Of a DNA stretch of 64,000 nucleotides, positions 51,490 to 63,197 are shown piece after piece. The notes beneath the pieces are model-generated. The model searched no databases and was not told where the DNA came from. It saw nothing but the letters and a program-made list of their open reading frames with translations. The number at the start of each line of letters is the position of its first letter. The first letter of the stretch is position 1. The translations under genes were made by a program, and so were the position numbers. Source of the DNA: Populus alba (Eukaryota > Streptophyta > Magnoliopsida > Malpighiales > Salicaceae); contig NC_133284.1 in the NCBI RefSeq assembly GCF_005239225.2, positions 33,928,758 to 33,992,757 of the forward strand. The letters are read 5' to 3'.

Positions 51490-51725
51490 GGGATTGACAT
51501 GGTCTTCCTAGTGCAATAACATCACTCTAAAAGGAAAGAACTTGTAGAAGGTCTTTCTAATGCAACATCACCACTATCTAAGGGATAGGTATGAGGTCTT
51601 TTTAGTGAAATAATATCATTATCTAAAGGATTGGTATGAGATCTCCCTCATGCAATGGCATCACTCTCTAATGGATGAACTTGATCTTTCTAGTGCAATA
51701 ACATCACCCTCTCATTGGGTTCCTC
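51490..51725 (+). repeat. ~45-bp minisatellite, about 5 units (second block)
   Basis: Same unit as 50890-51335, ending in the same accctctcattgggttcctc boundary, so the 18-bp + 45-bp block appears to be duplicated as a whole. Confidence 0.8.
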
Positions 51726-51848
51726 CAATGGGTTCATCCTATAAGTTAGTTCCACCTACTAGTGCAATCACACCAATTTCTAGGGGATAGATTTGGTCTC
51801 CCTAATACAATAGCATCACCCCTTATTGAGTTCCTCCATGGTTCCCCT

Positions 51849-52320
51849 CACCCTCATTAGATTCTTTTGGCCACTTAGAAATTTTCTAAGTGCAAGCTTT
51901 CTTCTCTCATTAGGTACCCCTTAACCACTTATAAATTTGTTAAGTATGAGCTCTACCCTCTCATTTGATTCTCCCTAGTCATTTAGAAAGTTTCTAAGTA
52001 CAAGTTCCACCCTCTTATCGGGTTCCCCTTAGCCACTTATAAAATTTCTAAGTACAAGCTCCACCCTTCATGGGTTCACCTCAGACTTTTAGAAAATTTT
52101 CTATGTATAAACTCATATTCTTCATGTTCCTCCAACTACCTAGAATTTTTTTAAATACATGCTCTTTCTTCATGAGTTTCTCCTCTTTTTAAAAAAAACT
52201 TTCTAATTATAAAGTCCTTTTATATCTTACCCCACTCTTCTATAAGTTTTTATAAGTATAGGTTCCTTCATGGTCCTCCTCTGCATACTTAAAAATTTCT
52301 TTAAATATGGTGCATACCCT
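51849..52320 (+). repeat. ~53-bp minisatellite, about 9 units, each with a small palindrome
   Basis: Units of about 50-55 bp with a cacttagaaattttctaagtg-like self-complementary core followed by caagctccaccctct and gggttcccct words. The first four units are clear, the later ones degenerate. Confidence 0.8.
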
Positions 52321-52483
52321 TACACATGGGCACACCAATATATTACCTAGGGTCTCTACCCTACTTCTCGTACAGAGAAAATTTGACCAACTTGTCATGA
52401 TAACTGGGTATTTTTACTAGTTTTTGTGTATAAACATTGTAAAGACTTGAGGAGTTACTAACAAATCTAAATTTAACAGGCCT

Positions 52484-53815
52484 AAAAACCATAGTTTTGA
52501 AACCTGGACTGGCCCGGCAGGTCGACCCGGGACCCGGCCGACCTGGGCATGGGACCGGTCCGGGTCTAAGCAAAAACCCGCTTGGGAGTTGGCCCGGAGG
52601 GTCGACTCGGGACCCGACCAACCCGGGTAAACTTGGTTGAGACTCGACCTATTTTTTTTTTTATATGCATGGAGGTTAAACAATGAAGATGAACCATGCG
52701 CTGAAGATGCAAGCCTGCAATTGCAAACAGAGAAAACCTAATAAAGAAAAACAATTTCAATCCCGAATTGCAAAGGAATAGCGGTTCTTGATTCAATCAT
52801 CAAGATTCAAAACCCCCTTCATCTCCCACCATTTTCTCAACAACCCCAAAATCATTTAAAGAAGCAAGAGAATTAATACATTACCTGAAAAAAAAATGCA
52901 CTTGGTCTGTTGAGTGAATTGTGCTTTCAAGTTGAAAGAGAGGGAATTCACTAATTGAAAGAGATGGTAAACGGATTTTCTTTCTCTTCTCTCTATATTG
53001 AAGAAGAGAAAGTAGGGTGACGTTTTTCTCTTCTGTTTGAAGGTAAAGGAGGGGAAAGGCGGTGGAAACGACCGATTCACTCACCAGATCTAATGCTTCT
53101 TACTTAAGTAGAGTCTTTTGACTCTCTTTTTCCCCTTCTTGTGAGTGGTGATAGCAGAGAAGAGTCCATTTGTTGTGGCCTGTGGGATACTTTTTACTAA
53201 TATTTCTTTTGCTTTTTTATCTTTTGCTAAGTTTAATAATTCAGATACTATATTTTTTTTTTAAAGAGAAAAGGTGTTTTTGATAAAATTAAAATTTTAT
53301 TTTATTTTTTAAATTTTTTTGATATATTAGGGTCAAAAATAAATTTTTTAAAAATATAAAAATAATATTTTAATACATTTTAAAAACAAATATTTTAAAA
53401 AACAATAATTACTACCAAACACACTCTTTCATTTAATTTGCATCTCCTTGCATATTTGTGGTAAAAAGTTACTTATTATTTTTTATAATAAAAAAGTTAA
53501 TATTAAAAGAGGCATAAATATACCATTATTTTCAGTAATGATTATATATAAAAAAATAACAAGCATGAGAATTGATCATTAATTTAAACAAAAAATAAAA
53601 TTATTTGAAATTCTCAAATTTAAAATATCATTGGACAGATGAATTGACGGCAACAATGTTCATAAATGAGTTGACATCAAGGATATTATATATATAATTT
53701 TACCATATATATAATTATAAAAATATTATAATTATATAAGAATGAATAAAAAATATTTTTTCTGAGTTCAACCCATCTAACCCGTGACCCGATCACTAGA
53801 CCGGGTCATGTTTCA
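52484..53815. mobile_element. Element inserted into the 3' LTR
   Basis: Left end is ATAGTTTTGAAACCTGGACT; the right end inverted reads TTTGAAACATGACCCGGTCT. Just inside the left end are repeated ggtcgacccgggacccgg words (52510-52640). The middle has short frames without domains and an AT-rich patch with ctaccaaacacac (about 53270-53430) that is itself MITE-like. Same family as 5440-5755. Confidence 0.5.
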
Positions 53816-54100
53816 AAGAAACATATCGAGGCCTAATCACCCATGAGCTTAGTCTTAAAGGGGAAAGCTTAGCCCTTATAGGTTCAGTTTAAGGAAAGAG
53901 CTCAACATCATTGGCCTAACATATAGAAAGAACTCAACTTTATGGGTCCAGTTATATTTTAGATCCTATTTTTCATACATCTCTAGGTGTATAAAAAAAA
54001 TCTCAAATACCTATTATATTTTCATTGCATTAATGTTTGTATAATATATATTTATTATTCATTAATGTTATCATGATAAAATAACACTCTGACCCCTCCT

Positions 54101-56510
54101 CTTACTAGAGTTTATTTTTGTTATCAAGCATGATTAGGTAAATACATATTTATTCATATATGGGTTTTAGAAGTGAAAAAAAGAAAAAAACAAGAAGAAG
54201 AAAATTTATTAAAGGGTTGCTGCTAAATTCAATACCTCTTGCTCATAATATAGAAGATGGCAATCATATTTACCGGGTATTTAAAAATATATTCATGGTG
54301 TTTGAAATTATATTTGAGTGTATTTTAAAAATGTATTTGGTTTAAAAAATATTGAATTAATATATTTTTAGTGATTTATAAAAATTTTAACATAATAATA
54401 TTAAAAATAAAAATAATTTAATATATTTTTAAACAAAATACTTTCAATGAAGTGGTTGGTTTCATATTTAACGCATTATTTATGCTTTTGATTTTCCAAA
54501 TATTCCATCTTGCCGGGTGCGGCAAGCAGGCAATAGATTCTAGAGGTATATTGGTCCCCGATTTGTACCTCTTGTCTCGATTGATATGCAAAGGGGCCAC
54601 TTGAAAAAGAATCACGGGGAATGAATTTACACGATGAAAAAAAAAAAAAAAAAGCAGAGCACGATTAAACATAAAACATATCCATTTGATTTGATAAATA
54701 ATTGGGGCAGAAATTAATAACAACTACGCAGATTAAATGGATTTAGTGTATGTTTTGCGAGTAGATCCATGTTATGAATTTAAAACCCCATTTACCCTTT
54801 AAAGACTGGTCAATATAGAGATGATTCGAGGTGAATTCCCTGTTTTTCTTATGGCAATGGATGGAAAGGCAGACGGTGAATGAGAAGTTTTGAATTGCCT
54901 CAAATATTCTCCACTTGATTCTTTGAATTAAATTTCGTATAATTTGGATAACCCAAAATTTCAGAATCTTTTACCCACTACCCACTATTTTTTTTATTCT
55001 TTCTTTTAAAAAATTCGATAATTAGATAACATCATGGCAGCGAAAATTTTTGACCATGCAAAATTAGATTTGTGAGAAATTACAAGCTTATTAGTTTTAA
55101 ATTCTTTAAATATATATAAATAAAAAATATGCAATTTGTATATCATCTGATTTTTTTTTCTTATTTTACTCAAATTACCCCAAATAAATTTCAAGTATTT
55201 TTTTTAATTGCATATTCTCCCAAATTTTAAAAAATTTATTCCTTGAATTGGTTCAGATAATCTGAATATTTCATATATTTTAAAATAATATTTATCCCTC
55301 TCAAATATTATTGTTCTGATTTTAAAAAATTAATTTATTATTTTTATAATTTCTTACCTTAAGTTTTAGTTTTTTTTTTTTTTTTTTTGCTCTAAAAAAT
55401 ATTATAATTTATTTGACAAAGGTTGAAAATGCATTTTCATCAGAGATGGATCACAATCCTCTCTTATTCCAAACAGCACCCTAAAGACCTCGGGAAAAGC
55501 TAGTTGGAGTTCACACGTCAATACAGTAGTTATTATCCATCAATTTGATGGTCGTCAAATATTGCAACAATTACATAAATTTGCATTTTAAATATTTTAT
55601 CTGTCATCATCATGAATTAAAAGTCATGGGAACAAAAAGGTATTTTTCTTTTGAATGCGAGATTTGATTGGAAATGATTAGATGAAGTTCTTTGTTGACT
55701 TTGATGCGATTTAGATATATTTATTTTCTTATAAAAAAAATTATATATGTAGATTTTTACAATGTATTTCTATAACTTAAAAAATTTAAATTTAAATCAA
55801 ATTTTTTATACATACATATATATATATATATATATAATCAAATAAATCAAGAATTATATACATTAATAAATAAATAAATAATTATTATTAATACTTAAAA
55901 ATAAAACTTTGAAAATTAAAAGGTTTAGATTATGATATTTAATCTCAAAATACATGATATTTACTTGATTTTATTTGTTAAATTTATTTATTAAAATAAT
56001 TTTTTATTTAAGCAAACCATAATAGAAATAAAGACACAAATTAAATTAATCAAATAAAATAAAAAGAAAAACAAATATCATGCAAGGCTACATGTATTAT
56101 AAATATTATATAAGAATATATATATATTTTATTTTTTAAAATAAAATTCATTCATATAAAAGATAAAAAAAAATTATCTTTTTCATATTAGAAATATTAT
56201 CTTTTTTTTTCAAAAAAATTAAAAAAATAGAAAGCTTGTTTATTGATAAAGAATGAATTTTTTTTTCATGGAATACATGTTTAATAATTAAGAAAAACAA
56301 AATTATTTACTTCAAAACACCTTTTTCATATTTTTTATAGTATGAAGTATTGTATTATCTGGTTCATCTGTATTTTTATGTTCATTTTCTTTTACTATTT
56401 TAATTGCAGATCGAACAATGTCTTTGTTTTAGAAAAATTTCTCACAATAATATGTTTTCTTCTTCTTCATGTAAACAAAAACTACTTAAAAAATTAAAGA
56501 TCGAAGTAAA
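54101..56510. other. AT-rich intergenic DNA, no gene recognised
   Basis: Low-complexity sequence with MITE-like AT stretches (about 54280-54440), poly-T at 55371-55388 and a short TA repeat at 55816-55837. Frame 54418-54723 (-) has no known domain. Confidence 0.5.
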
Positions 56511-56511
56511 G

Positions 56512-56695
56512 GTAGTATTTGATATTTTTGTAATAGTTGTTTTTTAAAATATTTTTTATTTAAAAATATATTAAATTTTTATTTTTAACATCAACATATT
56601 AAAATGATTTAAAAATATAAAATAAAATTAAAATTAAAAAAATATTTTTTTTTTCAAAATTACAGCTCTATTACAAAAACAAACAATACCTAAAA
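56512..56695. mobile_element. Short AT-rich MITE
   Basis: Left end ggtagtatttgatatttttg followed by taatag; right end, inverted, TAGGTATTGTTTGTTTTTGT followed by aatag. About 185 bp with AT-rich interior. Confidence 0.6.
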
Positions 56696-56871
56696 GTAAT
56701 AACGGGAACTTTTCTAAAACTTTTAGAATGACCATGAAGCATTTGAGGATGTTTAAGAATATAATATAATTATTGTTTTTTTAAATAATTTTTACTTAGA
56801 AATATATCAAAATAATAAAATTTTTTTATTTTTTTTAAAATTATATTTTACACAATCATGTCAAAACAATC

Positions 56872-56884
<13 letters not shown>

Positions 56885-56909
<25 letters not shown>
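56885..56909. repeat. (TA)n microsatellite
   Basis: About twelve TA steps within an ACATATA-rich stretch. Confidence 0.85.
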
Positions 56910-56915
<6 letters not shown>

Positions 56916-57540
56916 CATAAAATTTTAAATAAAAATATATTTTTAAAAAAATATAATTTCAACCACAGGCCGACTGCTTTGCCCGCCAACGGTATTGCTG
57001 ATGTTAGCGCACGCCATTCTAGTTTGTCGCTTGAATTTTACTAACATTGTGAATTGATTGCATTTGAATCGAAATATAAGTATCCTATTCGGTGCTTCTG
57101 TACAATTCTTGCTTTTAATGAAAAACAAACAAACAAAGGAGTGTCTCGTGAAATTTATAATTTTTTTTTATAAAAAATATAATGTCTTGGAATCATGCTA
57201 ATTATCAATCCGGGCCCAAGAATTTGAAAAGGCATGTGAGGAAGTATTTTCTCCTATTTAATTTTATAAATTAATATTCAAAAGAATTTATTAAATTTTT
57301 AAAAATATATTATTAATGATATAAAAAATATATCTTTTAATCTCAATTAATATACAAACCAGTCTGTGACCTGTGCTACGCGGCATACTAAAAAATAATC
57401 TTGGCACTAAAATAAATATATCAAGAAACTAAAAACATGTTTAAAAAAGTAAAAAAAAGTCAAGATTTAGGGCATAGATCCAGCTGGATCGAATAAACTT
57501 ATCTTATCCCACAACATCATATGGATCCAATAAAAAAACA
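56910..57540. other. AT-rich spacer, nothing recognised
   Basis: The short minus-strand frame 56943-57128 has no domain. Confidence 0.5.
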
Positions 57541-58740
57541 AAAAGAAGTGATCATGGTAAAAAAAATGTTAATTAACAGGAAAAAGAACCAATAAAATTA
57601 CATTTCAATCTAACTAGGGGCATCAAAGAAAATAAAAAAAAATCCAAGGGAAAGAAATTACTTAAGCAAACCGAGTGTTTGTCTTCGTGAAAACCAACCA
57701 TGCATGGGGTCATAATAATTTTTAAAAAAGACTTGAAAAAAAAGAGAGATAGAATACAAGTGTTAAAGGATAAAAAAAAATCAATATCACTCGTGTCAGC
57801 CTTTCAAACCTATTATTTTGATCATGAGCCCGATGCAACTCTACTAGCGATAACCATGACTCTCAGTTTGTAACCAAATTGATATTAGAGAACAAATTGA
57901 AAAAAAAAAAAAAAAAAGCTTGACAAAAGTCTCTAAAAAATAGTAATATAAAAGAATGAGAACCAAATGCTACACAAAAGAATCAGGGTGAAAAAACCGT
58001 TAATTGATTCATGGGTAAAATTAGAAAAGAAAAGGAAAAACAAATATTTTAAAAAAAATCAAGTTAAGAATCTAAAATAAAAAAAGAGGATCAAATCTGA
58101 AATTGAAACAAAATAAGAGGAAAAATAACATTTAAATGTTAGAGAATGAAAAAAAAATCAATTTGATAAAAAGCCCCCTAAAAAAAAAGTGATATAAAAA
58201 AATGAGGAATAAATGCTAAAAAAGGGGGTAAATAATATTCATTGATTTAAGGGTCAAATTTTAAAAAAAATAAAAAAAAATTCTCTAAAAAACTCAAAAC
58301 ATAAACCCAAAATTAAAAGAAAGAGGAGCAATCTAAAATCAAAACAAATTACAAGGAGAAATAACATTTTAATGTTAGAAGATGAAATTGAATTATTATT
58401 TTTCTGATAAAATACCAAAAAAATAATAACATGAAAGAATGAGGACCAAATGCTAAACAAAAAGGGGCGGTGAATAACATTAATTAATTCAATGGTAAAA
58501 TTGAATGAAATCAAACATCTAGCAAAAAAAATCAAAATAAAAACTCAAAATCAAAAGGAAAATGATCAAACATGAATCCAAGACAAAATAAAAGAAAAAA
58601 TAACATTTCAATTAAGGGTGAAATCTAAAAGAAATTTAAAGTTCACAAAAGAAATTAAGACAAAAATCATACAATAAAAAACAAGAGGACTATATCAAAT
58701 ATCAATAAAAAAATAAAATAAGAGGACAACATGGATTTTT
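57540..58740. repeat. A-rich degenerate tandem array (array E)
   Basis: Units of about 170-240 bp with aaaagaatgagaaccaaatg / gaatgaggaccaaatgctaa, then ttaattgattcatgggtaaa / ttaattaattcaatggtaaa, then aataacattt(a/t)aatgttag. Clear unit starts at about 57950, 58200 and 58435. Non-coding. Confidence 0.75.
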
Positions 58741-59280
58741 TGATTGGATATCATATTTTTCAAGGTAAAGAGAGAAATAGAGCGAGAAAAAAGAAAACAT
58801 ATCGCCTAAGCCAAATCGCTAATCAAACCACCACACATGCCACTAAAACAGCCTACACATAGATACGAATTCGGTAATGCAGACATTGACAGCCTGCATA
58901 TAAATGTGAATTCAGCAGTGCGCGATAGTTTGTGCAAGTCATGGGTTCAACTTGGCACAAACTAAAACTTGGACGAAGAATTGTCCAATGCATACGAGAG
59001 ACCCAACAGGAGACGCAACAGGAAATGGTAGTAAAATAGTAAAACAATGTAAACAATTTGAAAATATAAAAAAATAACAATTTAAAAAAATAATTTTTTT
59101 TCAGAAACAATGTAAAAATAAACAGTCCAAACAATATAAACACAAGCTCTAACTTCTAACCATACTATGGGTGTGACCCATGTGGGCACAACCTATTGCC
59201 ATAACTAGATACCATGTCTACGCGTTGCCGCAGGCTTGTGGCATGTCTGTGCGTTGTTGTAGATTTATGAAAACAAACGT
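58741..59280. other. Right flank of array E; no gene seen
   Basis: Purine-rich run, then ccaccacacatgccactaa, tgcagacattgacagcctgc and related words, the same order as to the right of arrays A and D. Confidence 0.35.
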
Positions 59281-59289
59281 AAAAAAATT

Positions 59290-59840
59290 ATATGGAGAAA
59301 GACCGTTGCAATCTACATTGTTTTAAAGAAAAAAAAATACAAAGTTAAATTCTCAACCAGCTTAATATTAAAAAAATAGATACAACATAGACAATTTTAA
59401 AAAAAATCATATAAAAAAATCATGAAAAAAAAATAGAAAAAAAACCTATGTATGGAAACACTATACCAATCCATAATGTTTTGAGGAAAGTTACAGTTGT
59501 AATTATCAACCAATTTAATATTAAAAAATAAAATTGAAAAAGATAATTTTGGAAAAAATCATTAAAAAAACATAAAAACCATATGGAAAAATACTGAAGC
59601 AATCCACAATGTTTTAAAGAAAAAAACTACAAAACTAAATTCTTAACCATCTCAATATTAAAAAAATAAATTCAAGAAAGATAATTTTAGAAAAAAATGT
59701 GTGGAAAAACACTATAACAAAACAAAAATCATGTGGAGAAATATTGTAGCAATTGACAATGTTTTAAAGAAAAAAACTATAAAGCTAAATTTTCAACTAG
59801 TTTAATAGTATAAAAATAAAATCGATAAAAATAATCTTGA
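59290..59840. repeat. ~145-bp tandem array (array F), four units
   Basis: The landmark gcaatc(c/t)aca(a/t)tgttttaaa..gaaaaaaacta recurs at about 59308, 59465, 59601 and 59748, each followed by aaattct(c/t)aac(c/t)a..aatatta and preceded by ca(t)atgga(g/a)aaa. Confidence 0.85.
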
Positions 59841-60779
59841 AAAAAAATATAAAAATTAAAAAAATTAAAAAAACAAAAAGATAATTTTAGAAAAAAACAA
59901 AAACACAAAAAAACAAAAAAAATGTGGGAAATGGAAAAAAAACAAAAAAAAGGAAAAACATGTAGGGAATGGAAAAATAAAAATAAAAATTATGAAGTAA
60001 ACCACAGTACTTTCTTAACGCGTTTTAATATGGCCAGTGCCATGACCTCACGTGCCTCGCATTTTGAGCTTAAATTTTTGAAAAGCCAAGAAGAAGATAT
60101 CGCACAGCGGACCGGAAGCAGCGCGCACATGCTCTGCACTTCCTGAGAATCACCGCCACCGCCACCGCCTGCAACTGAACGGTTATGCCTCTCTATTTTA
60201 TTTGTTTCTATCTAGACGAGATATTCACAAGCACAGGCGTCCAGATATTTAGTGTATCTGACATCATATTGGCGAATCATTTTTTTTTATTCTTATATGA
60301 AATTTCGAACAATTGACCGATTATCTCGGGCTCGAACTTAACATTTTGTTTGGCGCAAGATATCAGGGGAAAATGGATAGGAGGGAAGAAATCAGAGAGG
60401 AGGGATTTGGTTTTTTATCTGATAAAAAAGATAGAAGGGAGTTTTTAATCCTTTCACATATATAATCTTTAATGCTTCTAATTAGATTGATTCATGAACT
60501 TTTATTATTTTATAATTTCCAATGCTTTTAATTTGAACATCTTTTCTTTTATTTGCTAGCCAAGCGAAGATCATCCATTGTTTTTCCTATGTTATCTATT
60601 GTGTGTTTCGTTCTTTCATTACTTGGCCCAGGGGAAGTTGCGATAAATTTTTCATGTATACAACTTGTTGACATATCATCCGTAAGCTGTGGATGGCTTA
60701 TTAATAATAACCCGACCTGAGAGAGTGAATTTCGACGACTTAGAGACCATTTGTTTCTGCGTTGCCAACTGTATTTTGA
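59841..60779. other. Unassigned sequence with one GC-richer patch
   Basis: Around 60020-60180 is a less AT-rich patch with ccgccaccgccaccgcctgc, which could be an old gene 5' end; the frame 59922-60146 (+) starts inside A-rich repeat and shows no domain. 60549-60861 (-) frames are unsupported. Confidence 0.3.
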
Positions 60780-60966
60780 CAAATTTCAAAATTTTTTTTT
60801 TGTTTTTACTAAAATTGAGTCGGTTTGTACCTTTTGGATCGTTTTGATGTGCTGATGTCAAAAATAATTTTTAAAAAAAAAAAAAACATCATTGGCATGC
60901 TTTTCGGCACGAAAAGCTATTTGAAAAGCAACCGTTACCACGCTACCACACTACCAAACACGCTTC
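60780..60966. mobile_element. MITE, better-preserved copy
   Basis: Right end gctatttgaaaagcaaccgt then taccacgctaccacactacc and aaacacgc, the GTGTTTGGTAG..GGTTGCTTTTCAAA terminus of a common poplar-type MITE. The left end is degenerate. The interior includes gctgatgtcaaaaataattt, as in the fragment at 24960-25065. Confidence 0.6.
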
Positions 60967-61006
60967 TTAAAATTGACTTGAGTTGAGAATATTGAACTAT
61001 TAAAAG

Positions 61007-61026
61007 ATATATATATATATATATAT
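61007..61026. repeat. (TA)n microsatellite
   Basis: Ten AT steps. Confidence 0.85.
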
Positions 61027-61790
61027 CGGTTTTACTCAATTTAAGATTAAATTGGTAGCTAGGAGATGTCTGTTACTGACCTAATGAGAATTTGAATGGT
61101 ATCTAAGTTTTTGGTTTTCCTAATTTTGTTTATTGAAAAGGTTCTAGCTTTTTATTTTTAGTTTTTATTAAGATAGGTATTCAGACTAAATTGCATGTAT
61201 TTCAACTAATTCTATCAGTCTTGAAGTTAATAATTATATGGTCCTAAGAAAGCTCGAACTTATAATTATTAAAAAGTAAATCTAAGACCTAGTTCAATAT
61301 TCCCTCATTTTATTTTCTTTTCTTTTCTTGTTTCAATAGGTTGGGTCCTTATGATGTGTGAGGTTGAACTGAAGCTTCATCAGAACTCACAGTCATTAGT
61401 ACTGAATATTGAAGGTTTGGGCTTTGGGTCATGGTTAGTCCATGATATTTGTATGCAGTGCACAGAGAGGTCGATTTGTTGTTTGATTAATGGGAGTCTT
61501 ATAATCAAAGAGACAATTAATTAGGTGTTCGCCTTACTACAAGATCTTACAGGAAGTAAATCTCGAGAACACTTTTAAAGAAGAAAACAAACCATCAAAC
61601 AAATCGACAGCAATCCCGTCTGCTGCAGAAATCTGTCAAACATGGTTTTCAATAGCTTCTCTTAAGGAATTTTGAATTGCATAGCCTGAAATGAACAGAC
61701 TGGATCACTTGTTTCACCAACATAGACTAGTAGAGCAATCACTGCTACGAATCCTCCTATTTCTCCCTTGCCTTGCAAGGTAATTATATA
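61027..61790. other. Intergenic DNA, nothing firmly recognised
   Basis: On the minus strand about 61650-61785 one can read GKGEIGGFVAVIALLVYVGE, a hydrophobic segment with no known partner; I do not call it. Confidence 0.35.
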
Positions 61791-61867
61791 GCCACAAGAA
61801 GCAAGCCTCATTACAGTAACTTTTCAACTCCTTATCTTCAGAAACTTCTTTGTATAATCAAACTCAA

Positions 61868-62490
61868 AACCCCAAAACACCAACAGCCTTTAGAACGCTA
61901 CATATCTGCAAAATTGTACCCCAAATACTCTTCACAGCAGGACAAGCAAAAAACGGTTCCTAGCCTCATCATCCAAGCAGCAAAACACACATGTAGGATC
62001 CACCACACTTCCGCTCTTCATTTGTCTTGTTTTAGTTGATAGTCTATCAAGAGCAGCTAACAATGAAATGAAATTATATCCGAGTATGGGAAGTAAATCT
62101 CAGGTTAAGTTAAACCAATCTACCCTGTTATTCTTCATTCTAGCCTGCTCCCTTCGCATGGAGCAGCTTTTATGTTTAACATATCTACAGACCTGGCTGC
62201 AGGCCATTTCAAGTCAACATTGCGTATGGCATCTGAGACGTTAGCAGTGGAAGGCACACTAGACTCTTGAATAATTCTCATTCCAGAAGTCTTGACCAAA
62301 GGATCGTGGGTTCCAATCATGCAACCATAAATAGGTTCCTTTCCATTCCCAATGCTGTGCATAAGATGCCCTCAAACGAAGCCTTTCAGATTTTAAGATC
62401 TTCCTCCAGTTCTGGCTCCAATCATTAGGAATATTAATGCTCCAAACACTCCTTCCTCTCGACAGAGAGGTTTTAAGCTCGAAAATTAGG
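61868..62490 (-). pseudogene. LINE polyprotein remnant (RT C-terminal region + zf-RVT)
   Basis: From about 62480 downwards the minus strand reads GRSVWSINIPNDWSQNWRKI, then WLHDWNPRSFG / IGNGKEPIYGC and VDLKWPAAR in shifting frames, the stretch after the reverse transcriptase in plant LINEs. From about 62120 it reads NRVDWFN, then ALDRLSTKTR, CVFCCLDDEARN and CPAVKSIW, the zf-RVT motif, including its CVxC and (D/E)E..(H/N)LFxxCP pattern. Frameshifts and stops interrupt it. No RT core or RNase H remains. Confidence 0.8.
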
Positions 62491-63197
62491 TTTTTCTTTT
62501 TTCCAAACCGATAGAACGCCCCAGAGCAGGGGCTTGAACCTGCTATCTTCAATTTGAGTGAATAATGGTTAGGAGGATTTGAAAGGCATCATGGCATTAA
62601 AATTTCCAAGGCGTATCTTAGGATCCTTCCCATTACTCCTCGCATTTGGTTTGGTACTGTTGCCTACAAGGCTTTGTGCAATTCGATGATTAGTTAACTG
62701 CAGCTTTTTTAATGACAAGTGTGAACAATTGGTAACCATGGCATGATCAAATGTAGTCTATTTCCCCACCCTTCTTCCGCTACTTGATTCCTTCCCCCTG
62801 TCCATCTCATATCTTGTGTCTGCCTGCCAATATGAACTCTTCAAGAAATTTTCATGGTCATAAATCTCAGTTAATTAGATGAAACAATAATTTGTCTTTC
62901 CCTTTTATATGTTTTTCCTCCTGAAAGATGTAATTAATGGGAAAAAGTGTGCTACAGATGTTGATGTTCAGTTTGGCATGCCACGAAAGAATAGTTAGGT
63001 GCTATTACCACAAGTAACTTACGGAGAAGGTTATAAACTCGTCTTCTTTTACATCTCTTTCCATTTGTTAGTGTAGCGGTAACTCTTGTGTTTTCATAAT
63101 GAGATGCTGTTATCTCATTTGCATGTGGACTCGTGTTTGAAGATTACTAATAATGTTAAAATAACTAAATTCACCTTAAATCCATGTTCATCCTGTT
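62491..63197. other. Spacer and 3' flank of the UGT gene
   Basis: Begins with a stretch that has a tRNA-type B-box on the minus strand (GGTTCAAGCCC, 62530-62540) next to the LINE remnant. The rest is probably the UGT 3'UTR and flank. No gene. Confidence 0.45.

Larger units (their letters stand above)
49627..54100 (+). mobile_element. Coding-less LTR retrotransposon (LARD-like) built of minisatellites, with nested insertion
   Basis: A 5' LTR (49627 to about 50455) and a partial 3' LTR (52459-52484 plus 53815-54100) match: both start with acaaa(c/t)ctaaatttaac, then carry gggctca..-type units, then attttagat(c/t)(c/t)tatt, ctccatgtgtataaaaaa / ctctaggtgtataaaaaa, and tattaatatttgtgtaag / cattaatgtttgtataat. 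The 3' LTR is interrupted by a 1.33-kb element and stops about 350 bp short of the 5' copy. A degenerate gcgttatctgtaggaaa at about 50458-50475 resembles the post-LTR GGCGCCGTCTGTGGGAAA of plant Gypsy elements. The 2-kb interior has no gag or pol, only tandem arrays. Confidence 0.7.

Noticed and set aside
56885..56909. TA runs as promoters
   Set aside because: Simple repeats with no gene nearby in a suitable position.
62530..62540. Complete tRNA gene
   Set aside because: Only the B box is convincing; no acceptor stem or anticodon arm could be folded around it.
62135..62552. Two overlapping minus-strand frames as host genes
   Set aside because: Their translations are the frameshifted halves of the LINE remnant.
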